A stretch of 64,000 nt of DNA, taken from assembly GCF_037975245.1 (NCBI RefSeq), contig NC_092574.1:5946713-6010712 (forward strand), given 5' to 3'. Below the pieces are notes generated by a model. The model made no database searches. It was given only the letters and a program-made list of their open reading frames with translations, and was not told the origin of the DNA. Positions 1 through 10,775 of this stretch are shown here, one piece after another; positions within the stretch are counted from its first letter, which is position 1; each line of letters starts with the position of its first letter. A program made the position numbers and the translations under genes. Origin of the DNA: Apostichopus japonicus (Eukaryota > Echinodermata > Holothuroidea > Aspidochirotida > Stichopodidae).

Positions 1-1203
1 TTTTTGGCGCAAATAAAAATTGCCAAAAATTGACCCAAAATCGATTTCGCCCGAAAGACGTAACAGGGAGTAATCGATGCTCAGGAGCCCAAATCTGCAA
101 CTCCCAGGTCCATATCTTTTTCCGTTCGGGAGATACGTGGTCCCAAAGTACAAGATAGAAATACGTGACTGTTCTTTATAAGTGCAAAATTTGGAAAACC
201 CCCTCTTTTCAGCCCCCTCTCTTGTCCTCTCTGAAACACCCATCGACATTAAAATTAGACGTGAAGTAGAAGACACTCTTGTCTTTGTTATACACCAATT
301 TCGTGTAATTATCTGACCGGGAAAGGCTTTTTGTCCATATCATGTCCATTTGCGCCAAAAATAGGTGTTTTGTCATGCAAAGTAAAAAAAGTATCTCAAT
401 TTGGTACCCAATTCCAAAATAAAGTTCAGATTCGTAATCAGCGTGTCGCGAACTACCAGAAAAGATACACATTTATCGCCTTTGCGCCCTCTTATGACAC
501 TTTTTTCGCTCAGTTTGCAACTTCAGGTGAACAATAGAAAAGCGAAAAACTTTTAGGGACAACAAAAGATTTTAATCCTTTGTTCGTCGTAAAAGTTTTT
601 CCGCTCTTACTTTTATTGAGGTGAAAAAAACTTGTTGTCGCAAAGTCGATAAATGTGGATCTTTTCTGGTAGTTCGCGACACGCTGATTACGAATCTGAA
701 CTTTATTTTGGAATTGGGTACCAAAAAGAGGTACTTTTTTCACTTTTCAGACAAAACACCTATTTTTGGCGCAAATAAAAATTGCCAAAAATTGACCCAA
801 AATCGATTTCGCCCGAAAGACGTAACAGGGAGTAATCGATGCTCAGGAGCCCAAATCTGCAACTCCCAGGTCCATATCTGCTTCCGTTCGGGAGAAACGT
901 GGTCCCAAAGTACAAGATAGAAATACGTGACTGTTCTTTATAAGTGCAAAATTTGGAAAACCCCCTCTTTTCAGCCCCCTCTCTTGTCCTCTCTGAAACA
1001 CCCATCGACATTAAAATTAGACGTGAAGTAGAAGACACTCTTGTCTTTGTTATACACCAATTTCGTGTAATTATCTGACCGGGAAAGGCTTTTTGTCCAT
1101 ATCATGTCTATTTGCGCCAAAAATAGGTGTTTTGTCATGCAAAGTTAAAAAAGTATCTCAATTTGGTACCCAATTCCAAAATAAAGTTCAGATTCGTAAT
1201 CAG
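1..1203. repeat. 762-bp-period direct repeat with internal long palindrome
   Basis: Bases 1-441 recur at 763-1203 with only a few substitutions, so the repeat offset is 762 bp. The window probably opens inside an array or the end of a larger element. Between the copies the sequence turns back on itself: 349-486 is the inverted complement of about 639-775. An inner inverted pair (about 541-568 with 577-606) lies at its centre. The second copy stops abruptly at 1203. No coding capacity is convincing here. Short open frames in this block are mirror copies of one another. Confidence 0.8.
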
Positions 1204-1218
1204 CCCCTTCTCTTCCTA

Positions 1219-1660
1219 AACTTACCACCATCTCGACAAGATGACAAAATTCAGAAAATTGAAGAGTTGACGAGATAACGGATCTCGTCAATGCAACAAT
1301 TTTCTGCAAATTGACGAGTTGCACACTTACTATGTATACCATCTCGACAAGATGACAAAATTCAGAAAATTCATGCATTGACGAGATCCGTTATCTCGTC
1401 AACTTGTCAATTTTCTGAATTTTGTCATCTTGTCGAGATGGTAGTAAGTGTGCAACTCGTCAATTTGCAGAAAATTGTTGCATTGACGAGATCCGTTATC
1501 TCGTCAAAACGTCAATTTTCTGAATTTTGTCACGTTACCATCTCGTCAACTCGTCAATTTGCAGATAATTGTCGTTTTGTCAAGTTGGTAACTCGTCAAT
1601 GCAATGTACCTTCTACGCTTCCGTTCCAACGTATGTACACGGTAGTAATTTATCAATAAG
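1219..1660. repeat. Complex of nested inverted repeats with three copies of a 25-bp palindrome
   Basis: The palindrome TTGACGAGAT-5 nt-ATCTCGTCAA occurs at 1267-1291, 1378-1402 and 1483-1507. The first copy is in opposite orientation, judged by its central 5 nt. The middle copy sits inside a larger palindrome with perfect 34-bp arms, 1338-1371 and 1409-1442. Variants of CTCGTCAA and GACAAAATTCAGAAAATT tile the remainder. The function is unknown. It may be satellite DNA or the end of a foldback element. Confidence 0.8.
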
Positions 1661-1720
1661 CGAGATGGAGAAGTAGGACTAGGGATTTCTTTCCCAAAAT
1701 CACGTTAGTCGGGAAGTGGT

Positions 1721-2812
1721 CAGGCGCGGCGGAACGGAAAAATTATTGGGGGGGGGCTAATGTGTGGAGACTATCTAAGCGGAGCGCCACCATCGGTTGG
1801 CGCGGAGCGTACAAGAAATTTTGGGTTTTTTCAAACCCCCAGATGGCCGGAAACGGCACTTCCCGAGTGTTTAATGCTGTGAATACCTAGCCCTAAAATA
1901 TGGGTCTCAAGCCTGCAATTTCTCAGATTGCACCTAAAAGTCTGTAAAAACATTGTAATTTGTATGTTCGATGGTATTTTAAGAGAGTAGCTATTCCTCG
2001 TAGTGTACTCGCAAAGACGTTTTTGAGTGTAGTAAGGGCAGTGGCGGAGCTAGGGGTATTGGTCAGGGGGGGCAAGAATGGTCTGTAGGGGCGCTTTCGA
2101 CACTATCTAAGCGGAGCGCCACCACAAGTTGGCGCGGAGCGTACAGAAAATTTTTGAGAAAAGATACTCCCTAGATTGCAGGAAATGACCCTTTCCGGGC
2201 CTTGCTAATTTGCAGATTAACGGAGAATAAAAATGTGTCGTCTCCATTTTGTCGAAAAATTACACCAACAGAATATGACAAATGTCAATAGGTATATGAG
2301 AGCGCAATAAAATAGTCAATAATCGCGAATAAGTAAAAAGTAGTGAAAAGCTGAAAAGGGCGCCAGCAGTCCATTTGAGTCCGTCAGGGGGGGGGGGGCA
2401 TCCGCCCCTGACTGTATATATGGACGCTCCGCCACTAAGTAAGGGGATGTTGGAGAACTGGCTGAAATGAGGCAAGTCATTGGCCTAAGACGAATTTGTG
2501 TTACGCTTACCGGTACTCACACTCACTGCTTCCACTTTTCACGGGGCGTGAAGACGCGGTTGGGGTGACAATGTGGTCTATAGCCAGGGGACGGGCCGAG
2601 GGTCCCCCAGCAATTACTAAAATTATTACACCTATATATATAGTATACGTGTGCATCGGACAGATCGACAAGTATGCATTGAAAAATGGGCAGATGCACG
2701 TTTCGGAGCCTTGGTAAATATTGGGGGGGGGGGGCTTATCATGCATTTGCCCCCTCAACTTTTTCATTGGGGGGCTGAGCCCCCCCAAGCCCCCCCGGTT
2801 CCGCCGCCACTG
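1721..2812. mobile_element. hAT-type non-autonomous DNA transposon (outer element of a nest)
   Basis: Terminal inverted repeats CAGGCGCGGCGGAAC (1721-1735) and GTTCCGCCGCCACTG (2798-2812) match at 13 of 15 positions. They are flanked by a perfect 8-bp target duplication GAAGTGGT at 1713-1720 and 2813-2820. CAG...CTG ends with an 8-bp duplication are the hallmark of the hAT superfamily. No transposase frame is present. Removing the inner insertion leaves about 685 bp. A subterminal block starting ACTATCTAAGCGGAGCGCC (1770) is shared with the inner element, so the two are related. Confidence 0.85.
2039..2437. mobile_element. hAT-type MITE nested inside the element at 1721-2812
   Basis: The ends are CAGTGGCGGAGC (2039-2050) and GCTCCGCCACTA (2426-2437). 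The last base should be G for a perfect repeat. An 8-bp duplication AGTAAGGG lies at 2031-2038 and 2438-2445. The element is about 399 bp, contains poly-G/C tracts, and has no coding capacity. Its subterminal block at 2102-2145 repeats that of the outer element at 1770-1812, so a member of the family inserted into an older relative. Confidence 0.85.
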
Positions 2813-3379
2813 GAAGTGGTGCGGGGAGGTGGTAGTTACTGCAACAGAAATATATTTGACCGGAATCTTGTATTAGTAGATGGTTACATCGTGTTCACAT
2901 TTTAAGACGTAGCAGACGACGTGTAACACCTCATTATCCAGCGTTAATGTGCGGAAAACTTCAGACCCATAGCAAAACTAGTAAAGAAGTACAGGTGTGA
3001 GTACAACCCATTTTGTTTCATTGTAATCGTCGAAAGAGGTAAAGGTCAAGATGCAAATGTAAGAAGCATTGTTCAGTGTGAACCTCATCCAGCAGCAGTA
3101 CCGTGGCCACAAGCAACATTCTTTGCCGTACTCGTACGTAGGATACATAGTACAGTGCAGGCCTAAGTTAGGGCTTAGGCTAATTTGTAGTGGACGGTCC
3201 GGAATTCTGTGTACCTCTCATGTACTATAATGGCATTGTATGCTATGAATGCCATTGTTTTATGTGTTAAGTAATATAATGTAACCTTCGCAATGCAGTA
3301 ATGATGAACAGAATATTGAATTGAATTTATTTTACATTCCATTATTTTACATTTTGAACAGTTTAGGATAAATATAGAC

Positions 3380-3663
3380 AAAGTGGCTATTGTTACGACT
3401 AGTCGTAAGAATAATTCCCGACTACGCATGCGCAGTTGCTATTTTCATGACCAGGAGTACTATTTTTACGACGAGGAGAAACAATAATTTCCGGTTAGGG
3501 TAAGGGTTAGGATTGAGGTTTAGGGTTATGTTTATGGTTAGGGTTACCCCTACAGTACTACATGCGCAGTTGCTTTATTTACTTTACTGCGCTTGAATTT
3601 GCCTTTGTCGTAAGAATAGTTTATAAATAATTGTTACGACTCGTCGTAAGAATAGCCACGGCC
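3380..3663. mobile_element. Small inverted-repeat element (MITE) carrying telomere-like repeats
   Basis: The ends form an inverted repeat of about 34 bp. The left end starts GTGGCTATTGTTACGACTAG at 3383 and the right end finishes CGTCGTAAGAATAGCCAC at 3659. Each arm is itself near-palindromic (TTACGAC...GTCGTAA). A candidate 9-bp target duplication AAATATAGA lies at 3370-3378 and 3664-3672. The interior holds degenerate GGTTAGGGT-type repeats (3494-3549) and two copies of CATGCGCAGTTGCT. The exact ends are uncertain by a few bases. Confidence 0.65.
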
Positions 3664-3951
3664 AAATATAGATGGTATCAAATACATTAAACGTAAATAT
3701 AGAGTATTGAAATAATATATATGTGAGATGGAAGTAGAGGAACCAGAAATAAGTGGATACTTTTCTGGTCTGGTCCCTTTGTTACAAAGAAAGTGCAAAG
3801 TACAACACCCACCCCACCACCCCCCCCCCAAAAAAAAAAAACCCCAACAAAGTCAAAATCTTATGAAAAGAGAAAGAAAGAAGTATAAGAGGGAAAAAAA
3901 AACAGGAAGTACAACTAAAATGGATTGCTATGCAGTAGGTATTGTTTTAGT

Positions 3952-4385
3952 TTATTCCTTAAAAGTATTGAGTGTTGGAGAAATTTTAATGACATGATTT
4001 AGAGAATTCCAGAAGGGTACACCTGTGCTACGAATTTGAGAATGGTTAAGACTAGTTCTAGAGTAATGATGGTGTAGCATATTCATCGAACGAGTGTTAT
4101 AAGTGTGATAACTAGAATTGCAAGTATAAAAGTTATTAAAAGCTGGTGGGAGAAGACCATGATGAAATTTGTACATAAATATACCTAGTTGGTACTTGTA
4201 CAAATCATATAAAGTTAATGTATTGGAGTCTATAACGAGAGGAGCAGTATGCTAGATGTAATGAGTCTGGTTTATATTGCGGATAACACGTTTCTGTAAC
4301 TTTAATAAACTGTTAAGTAGAGTTGACTGTGTATTGCCCCAGACAAGAAGACTACTGTATAGTTGAGATGGGGAAGCACAAGAGC
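3952..4385 (-). pseudogene. LINE reverse-transcriptase C-terminal fragment, broken
   Basis: The minus strand reads in the style of the last ~130 residues of a non-LTR retrotransposon polymerase: a WGNTQSTLLNSLLKLQKR stretch, then LYDLYKYQLGIFMYKFHHG, HTYNTRS, and a final FWNSLN...SPTLNTFKE before a stop at 3952. The frame is damaged by an in-frame TAG after HYI and a one-base shift just upstream of WGNT. It is therefore a dead, 5'-truncated copy. The exact LINE clade cannot be named from this piece. Confidence 0.7.
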
Positions 4386-5496
4386 ATTATACAGGGTAAA
4401 AAGTGACTTCTTAGGTAAAAAAAAATACATTCAGTAGACCACAGACCTTCAAACTGTGTACAGTACATCTCTCTGTTTGTCCCCATCTCTGTATCACGTC
4501 TCTACATTGGTGAAGTCAACAATATACTTTGGTTGATTTATACCATGGTATTCTGTTACCACTTGTATATTGCTAGCTTAAAACACTGAATTACTTCATT
4601 GCCAATGAATAGTTTCCCTATTTATTGGTTATATTGGTCTAATGTTGTACACATTTGTGTGTTCATCACTCTTCTGGGGTTAGACATGGATCAAGAAGAG
4701 GGTGTGGCAAAGTCTGAGCATGTATAGAGAAACCCTGATCTTAAATTTATGAGGGCTGTCTGTAATAAGGAGATTTGTGTAGATTGCTCTCTGGATCTTT
4801 AGTCTTGAAGACTTAAGACAAGAAAATAAAAGCTCTGCCAACTATTCCAGATTTTCAGGACCAAACAACAAACAGAAGGCATCATCCATGATTCCATGAA
4901 AGCAGATAAGTTACAAGGTTTTGAGGAAAGTTTTGAAAGTTTCTTGTAAAAGACAGCACACTAACCAGGGTATCCCTCAAAACAAGTGGACAGCTCAACC
5001 GGACTCAATCTGAGCCATGTGTTAGATGGTTTTGATATTTAATGCCTGGGGATCGTGTAAAACATTGATGTCTGACAAAGGGCCTGCAAATGGTATCTCA
5101 CCAGGTCAGAAATTTGTGTTCTACTGTATGGGATGTGAAAAGAGTATTCAGTTTCATTCCATACCCAAAGGAATTGCTTGGAAAGGTTCAGCAGAAATCT
5201 GTTGTGCATGTTACATTGTTCTGTTGATCACACAAGAGTGGGACAAATCCAGATATTTGGGTTGCCGGTATTCTGTGATGCAACCGGCCAATTTGGGTGA
5301 AAAATTGCCATGGCCATACTTCATACATCATTCTACATCAACTAATTAATGTGAGATAAGTGTACATTTTCCAATTGAAAAAATATTGTGCAGCAAAGCA
5401 AACTAGAAGGTTCTTTGGAAAGAGAATGTATTATACAGCCAGCCAAAGAAAGAACATCAACCCATATTAATATTTGTGCTTTTGTCCTTTCTCCAG
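4386..5496. other. Intergenic / COQ2 upstream region
   Basis: No coding exon, RNA gene or repeat is convincing here. The stretch should contain the COQ2 promoter and any non-coding first exon, because a pyrimidine-rich acceptor (ctttctccag) ends at 5496 immediately before the ATG exon. A 107-codon open frame at 5026-5349 resembles nothing recognisable. Confidence 0.5.
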
Positions 5497-5500
5497 AGAT

Positions 5501-5915
5501 ATGGAAGTTTTGAGGCTTTGTAGTGTTTTATCCAGGCACTGCTATCTCTCTTGGTGGACAAAAGTGGTTCATTCAGCTCCAACGTTGTGTCAGTCATCAT
5601 CATACCATGAGAGTAGATGCTTGATGCCGTATAATGAGAAATCGCGATGTAACAGGCGACACCAAAACTTAACTATAGTCGACTCTTCCGTAGCAGAATG
5701 CGACGAAAGACAAATGGTTAGGAGATATCATTCCCATTACAATCTGCCGCAATCTCTCGAGACCGGGGAAACAACATGTTACAGCTTCTTGAGTCTGGTG
5801 TCGACACAGAGAAAGCAGCATCGTAGATTGAGCTTACGTCCAGCTTCGTTGGTGGACGGAGCACCCAAGAAGATGCAGCCGTACTTGAAATTAATGAGAC
5901 TTGATAAACCTATCG
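5501..5915 (+). CDS. COQ2: COQ2 coding exon 1
   Basis: Codes residues 1-138 plus one base. It holds the likely mitochondrial targeting region and ends in RLDKPI just before donor gtatgtg. The exon probably begins at 5497, after a pyrimidine-rich acceptor, with only four untranslated bases before the ATG. Confidence 0.88.
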
Positions 5916-8900
5916 GTATGTGAACTATTTAGGTTTGTCTATGATGTAATAGAAGGAATCACCCCTTTGAATTACTGCAAGATATGCAACTGTATATCTG
6001 CAGCCATGGTGTAAACATAAACGTATGAGTGTTTTCAGTTATTGAACTTGTACAGTTCACCATTCTTTTCTTATGATATATGACCAATTCTGTGCTCTTT
6101 TAAAGCATGGTGACAGCCTTTTTGTCTCTTCGCTAAGTCGATGACAGAGTAGTTAATTGGAACCAAATCAGTCTGTAAAACTATAATATGCCAACTTTAC
6201 CAAACTATACCAATGGAAATGGTTATTTTTAGAATGTAATTCCAGGCATCGGCATTATATATCACAAGCTCTTACGAGAATAAAAAAATGGCTCATATGT
6301 CCACTTTTTGTGATAATGTCCACAGTATTATGTGTCCACATTATTAATATCAACAGTATTGTGTGAGGTGATGCACATCTCTGTAGTGCTGTACATCCTG
6401 CTTTTAAATGTCTTGTACATTATGCAAACACAGTGCATTGTCGTTACGAGACAATTGACGTATTTATTCCATCCTCAGGTAGTTGGCTATTGTACTGGCC
6501 AGGTGCGTGGAGTATAGCTCTAGCCGCCCAACCTGGCCAATTCCCTGATCTGTCGCTGCTAGCCTTGTTCGGAGTGGGTGCGTTGATCATGAGAGGCGCT
6601 GGCTGTACTATAAACGACATGTGGGACAAAGACTTTGACAAGTCCGTGAGTAATGACTAAATGGTATCAATTGTCCTTTTCTCAATAGTTATGTGGTCAA
6701 GAACAAAGCAGAAGAACAAAACTTAACGAATTCCAAATTATTTAATTAAAAGTAATTAATTATCTGGTCGTGCATGTTCTTGTCAAAGTTTTGTAAAAAA
6801 CTTCCTCAGAATTGCTACTTTTCAAAAATCTCACTCACATTTAGGAGAAAAGAAATGAGGATAAGGTAAGTATGCACTGGAAAGAACAAATTAACCAATT
6901 GAGGGAGAAATGATAATGTCCTATGACCAGTCTTTATGAAATGTAACTAGATAAAGGAAGTCCACTACGCTCAGGGAATGACATTAATTTAAATTTCAGT
7001 AGATTGCTTATATAATAGATGACACTATTCCTTTCAACGAGACTGTATTCGTATTTGATTTAAGACTTGTCGGTCACTTTTATCACCAGGTGGAACGAAC
7101 AAAGAATAGGCCTCTCGCTGCTGGAGATATCACTCCATTCCAAGCCTTGGTGTTCCTGGGAGGCCAGCTCTCTCTAGGATTGGCAGTACTTCTCTCCTTA
7201 AACTGGTATAGGTAAGTCCATATGAAAGCCTATGACTTATTTTCTGACTTGAATATCCTGGAGACCTTGCCAAACAGTAGTTCCACTTTAGAATGTTGTA
7301 CTAATTTCTGCAGGTTGTTTGCATGTCCAAACGATTGACCCAGACCTATTTAGGTTTGATATTAACTTGGTTTGATTTTAACTTTGTTGACTTTCTTCCA
7401 GATGAGAATATATCAAACTCATGGTCAATATATCCATTCATAGATTTGAGTTTAGATTATACTACAGTGCGATAAGGCTTTCAGTAATACTTACACATGG
7501 ACCTTCCCCCACCCCCCTCCCCCATCCCCTGCCCACACCAGATGATATTTGCAGTTGATGTGACCTTTCCTCATTGTTTTCATGCATCATACTGTGGATG
7601 CTTATCACTTCAAAGATGTGGGTGAAGCTAACAGTAATACTTACACATACATGCACATTGACTCTCTCTTTGCATTGATTTCTCCAGTCCTTACCATGTT
7701 ATCTCTCCCTCATTGTATTTCAGCGTGATTCTGGGTGCTTCTTCAATGTTATTTGTCGTCACCTACCCTCTGATGAAGAGAATTACATACTGGCCTCAGG
7801 CTGTCTTAGGTAATTATAATCTTACCTTTGGAGCCTGCATGAGTAGTGTGAGCCTCAGGCTGTCTTAGGTAATAATAATCTTACCTTTGTAGCCTTCACT
7901 AGCTGTGAAGGATTCTGTAGTTTGGGTTGAGTTTGGTACCATACTCAACTGCAGAAGTGATTTAACCATAGTTTGCACAAATTGTTTATTTGAACATTCA
8001 ATTTTTGGGGAAACTAATGGTCCCACTCACTAGAAACCCCAGTTAATAGCGATATAAGTAAACGCAGTTATATTGATAAAGATTGATGTAAAATATTTCA
8101 TCGCTCAGTCAAAATAAACTTATTTGTCGTTACCATGAGTTTCCTTTCTCATCTACAACTATTCAGAGATGATCAGAGAGGATTGGATCACAGAACAGAG
8201 AACTTGCAACTCTCTGTGTGTTCACTGTATTAAGATCAATGACCCTTTTAACTAATGTTATCTGCTGTAAACATTCATGTTTTCTCTTACTAGGATTAAC
8301 TTTCAACTGGGGAGCTCTGCTTGGTTGGGCAGCAGTGAAAGGGTCGTGTGACTGGGGTGTTGTGCTCCCACTGTACGTTGCTGGGGTGTCTTGGACCTTG
8401 GTGTATGACACCATCTATGGTCATCAGGTGATATAAAACATAGATAAGCTACAAATTGAGTGACCATTTATGAATCATCAGTACTTGCCTCAACATGCTA
8501 AACATTGCTTAGACTCTTTGAAAGAACTTTCCTGAATGTTCTTGGCCCTCTAAAGATATTCTTACGGAACTTAGACATTGAGGAGTGCAAATAGGAGGCA
8601 GTGCCTTGAGAGCGGATCTTCAATCCTCTTAAGTCTGAGCATGGCTATAATAATAATAATAAGTAATATTTATATAGCGCATAATCAGCAAAGCTGCTCA
8701 AAGTGCTTTACAAATGTAAAACCTAAAAACAAGTAGTAACAAAAACCAAAATATTAAATATATAGAACCAATAAGGCATAAAATGTAAAAGCCTAAAGCA
8801 ACAATATTAAAAACACCCGTACTAAACGATAATCAAAAAAATATATAAAAACATTTACTAAACCTGAACGCATATAGTCCAAAACAAATTCAGAAGTATG

Positions 8901-10775
8901 TAAATAGTAAAATAAAAAACAATTAAAAATTGCACAAAAGATTAAATCACAGTCAATGTTTGAGAAACTATAGTACAGTAAGACAATTATTGTAAAAGCC
9001 TAAAACAGATAGTAATAAACACCCAATTCTAAACGATAATAAATAGGAACCCTAAACGCTATGCCAATGTTGGACTTTCTAGCATATTTGAGGGCGTTAT
9101 TGATAACCTTTAAAGTAATAGTGAACCCTGAACAGACCTTTAAAGGAGCTAGTTTGGGTAGTATCTCTCCAAGTAGAGCTCTTTTCTATACTTACAAATT
9201 ACATCACATGTGATACAATGTTACACTGCAGTCACCAGACACAATATTAGTCAATCTGCTAGCACACAGCTAAAATAAATAGACACACACCATTGACACC
9301 AAATGGTATTCTTTATACATGTGCTATAATATTGTGCTTAATACATTGTGTTCATTATATCTATATGACAATATCTATTGGCTTAACTGGTAGCATGCAA
9401 AGCATGTTTTTCATCAGAGAGACAGAGAATGGATAGTGTCTTGAAGGGTACTTTCCTTCAGGAAAACTTAAGAAACTGTCCTAAGGGCAAGCTGAAGCTT
9501 TCTCTTTGTGTTTGTGCAAGTTGTACTTTCAATTGCTTGGAAATGTACGATTGTGCTTTACTTCCATAGGTGTAGGAGCCTAATTTGATTTGGGGGGGGG
9601 GGGGCTGTAACGACTTGCCCGAAAAATATAACCAAAATTTTTCACTTGGTTATTACATCACATGCCATTTAACATACAATCATTTTCCGTGTTATTACCC
9701 TTCCATATTGGTAAGAATTATTGGGGAAGTCATAACAATAATAATGATAATAAAAATATAAGTTTAACCATTTGAAAAACACATTGCAAATTTTTTTTTT
9801 TCAGTAGCTGCCCAAAAACTTCTCAGCATATTGCCCGAACTTTCACAAAAATTTTGGTTGGGGGGGGGGGCTGCAGCCCCCCGCCTCCTACGCCTATGAT
9901 TACTTCGCAAGTCAAAAGATCGTTCTTTGGCATAAAATGGATGTGTTTGGTAACGAAACATCTTTTCTTTATTGTCGTTTAGGATAAAGATGATGATCTG
10001 ATGATTGGCCTCAAATCGACCTCCATCCTTCTCGGTGACAGAACCAAGATATGGCTGACCGGCTTTAGCTTCACCATGGTCAGCAGTCTAGTCCTGACTG
10101 GGTACATGTCAGACCAAACAGTCCCGTACTACATCGCCACAGCACTGATAGCTGCACATCTGGGTGTTCAGGTTAGAGATTAAAATAGAATACTTATCAG
10201 AGTCCATCTCAGGAAATTAGTTTCTTCTATGACAGGCTATGAGCTACCAGGTCAATTAGGCTACTAATTAGAAACTAATCAGACCATCGAGGCCAGTGAA
10301 GAAAATGGAATTAAAACTGACCCAGCTTGAAGTATTTAATGGTGCTAGGCAGATAACGGACGACCTTGACTCATCTAGATAAAGTAGGACATTCAATTCC
10401 TCCGTTTGTAATTAACGGTTTTCAAGAAGAAAACAAAAGGTGTGACTCATATTAATCTTCTTCCACAAACTTTTCGACTCGGCAAGTCTAATATTAGGTG
10501 ATAGCCACCAGGGTTGTCTATAAAAAGGGAAAAGGACTTTATTGTACGTCCATTCTCAAAGTCATTATTTTCGTCTAATTTTTGTCGTTTCCTTTCAGAT
10601 TGGAACTCTCAATATCAACGATCCCGAAGATTGCTGGAAAAAGTTTCGTTCAAACAACCGAGTCGGTGCTATCCTGTTTGCCGGAATCGTTGCTGGTAGT
10701 TTGGCTAAGGTAGCACTTGACAAACAGCCAAAGGTGGAGAGAGAGCCGATGCAAATGAATGAGGAAACCCAGTAG
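5501..10775 (+). CDS. COQ2: COQ2, 4-hydroxybenzoate polyprenyltransferase, mitochondrial (7 coding exons, whole gene)
   Basis: The enzyme joins the polyprenyl chain to 4-hydroxybenzoate, the committed membrane step of ubiquinone synthesis in the inner mitochondrial membrane. The exons join(5501-5915, 6479-6645, 7090-7211, 7724-7809, 8294-8427, 9983-10171, 10599-10775) keep phase and give 429 aa, a normal length. Residues 1-138 include an Arg/Ser-rich leader typical of mitochondrial import, then [20 protein letters not shown]. The first Asp-rich prenyl-diphosphate motif NDMWDKDFD is at residues 184-192, followed by [13 protein letters not shown]. The second Asp-rich motif DTIYGHQDKDDD is at 302-313. 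Hydrophobic helices fill the remainder, as in UbiA-type proteins. The ATG at 5501 is the only in-frame start near a strong acceptor ending at 5496, so a 5' non-coding exon probably exists upstream. The gene is convergent with SH3RF. Confidence 0.95.
6479..6645 (+). CDS. COQ2: COQ2 coding exon 2
   Basis: The exon lies between acceptor cctcag and donor gtgagt. It codes residues 139-194, including [12 protein letters not shown] and the first Asp-rich catalytic motif NDMWDKDFD. Confidence 0.93.
7090..7211 (+). CDS. COQ2: COQ2 coding exon 3
   Basis: Acceptor tcaccag and donor gtaagt. Codes [20 protein letters not shown] and a hydrophobic helix (residues 195-235). RTKNRPLA is a conserved UbiA-family loop that follows the first Asp motif. 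Confidence 0.93.
7724..7809 (+). CDS. COQ2: COQ2 coding exon 4
   Basis: Acceptor tatttcag and donor gtaatt. Codes a membrane helix, then [16 protein letters not shown]. Its 3' end and donor are copied 59 bp downstream in the intron (see the duplication at 7793-7898). Confidence 0.92.
7793..7898 (+). repeat. Local tandem duplication spanning COQ2 exon 4 donor
   Basis: GCCTCAGGCTGTCTTAGGTA plus about 27 further bases occurs at 7793-7839 and again from 7852, an offset of 59 bp. Each copy includes the exon end CTGTCTTAG followed by GTAAT. The second potential donor is therefore at 7869-7870. Its use would add 59 nt (not a multiple of three) and bring in a TAG in frame at 7866-7868, so it would truncate the protein. 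Confidence 0.85.
8294..8427 (+). CDS. COQ2: COQ2 coding exon 5
   Basis: Acceptor cttactag and donor gtgata. Codes [18 protein letters not shown] and ends in [12 protein letters not shown], the first half of the second Asp-rich motif. Confidence 0.93.
8643..9075. repeat. Interspersed repeat in COQ2 intron 5
   Basis: An ATA trinucleotide run leads into AATATTTATATAGCGC and then CTCAAAGTGCTTTACA. This pairing recurs at the ends of short interspersed elements in many invertebrate genomes and resembles, in reverse, the tail of the SINE at 61366. Two divergent copies of a CACCC...CTAAACGATAAT block (about 8814 and 9019) follow. It contains no genes. Confidence 0.5.
9565..9898. mobile_element. hAT-type MITE in COQ2 intron 5
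   Basis: Terminal inverted repeats CATAGGTGTAGGAG and CTCCTACGCCTATG differ at one position. They are flanked by TTTACTTC (9557-9564) and ATTACTTC (9899-9906), an 8-bp duplication with one mismatch. The poly-G tract near the left end and poly-C near the right end could pair. It is non-coding. Its left 240 bp reappears inside the larger element at 59266-60055. Confidence 0.82.
9983..10171 (+). CDS. COQ2: COQ2 coding exon 6
   Basis: Acceptor cgtttag and donor gttaga. Begins [19 protein letters not shown], which completes the second Asp-rich motif, and goes on to a membrane helix. 63 codons, phase 0 at both ends. Confidence 0.93.
10599..10775 (+). CDS. COQ2: COQ2 coding exon 7 (terminal)
   Basis: Acceptor cctttcag. 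Codes [19 protein letters not shown], a last helix ([18 protein letters not shown]) and a charged tail ending at TAG 10773-10775. Confidence 0.92.
   Translation: MGTLNINDPEDCWKKFRSNNRVGAILFAGIVAGSLAKVALDKQPKVEREPMQMNEETQ

Noticed and set aside
3494-3549. Interstitial telomere / chromosome fusion point
   Set aside because: Repeats are few, degenerate and enclosed by MITE terminal repeats.
5026-5349. 107-codon + strand frame upstream of COQ2
   Set aside because: Not in frame with COQ2, no known family; a non-coding 5' exon remains possible but not this protein.
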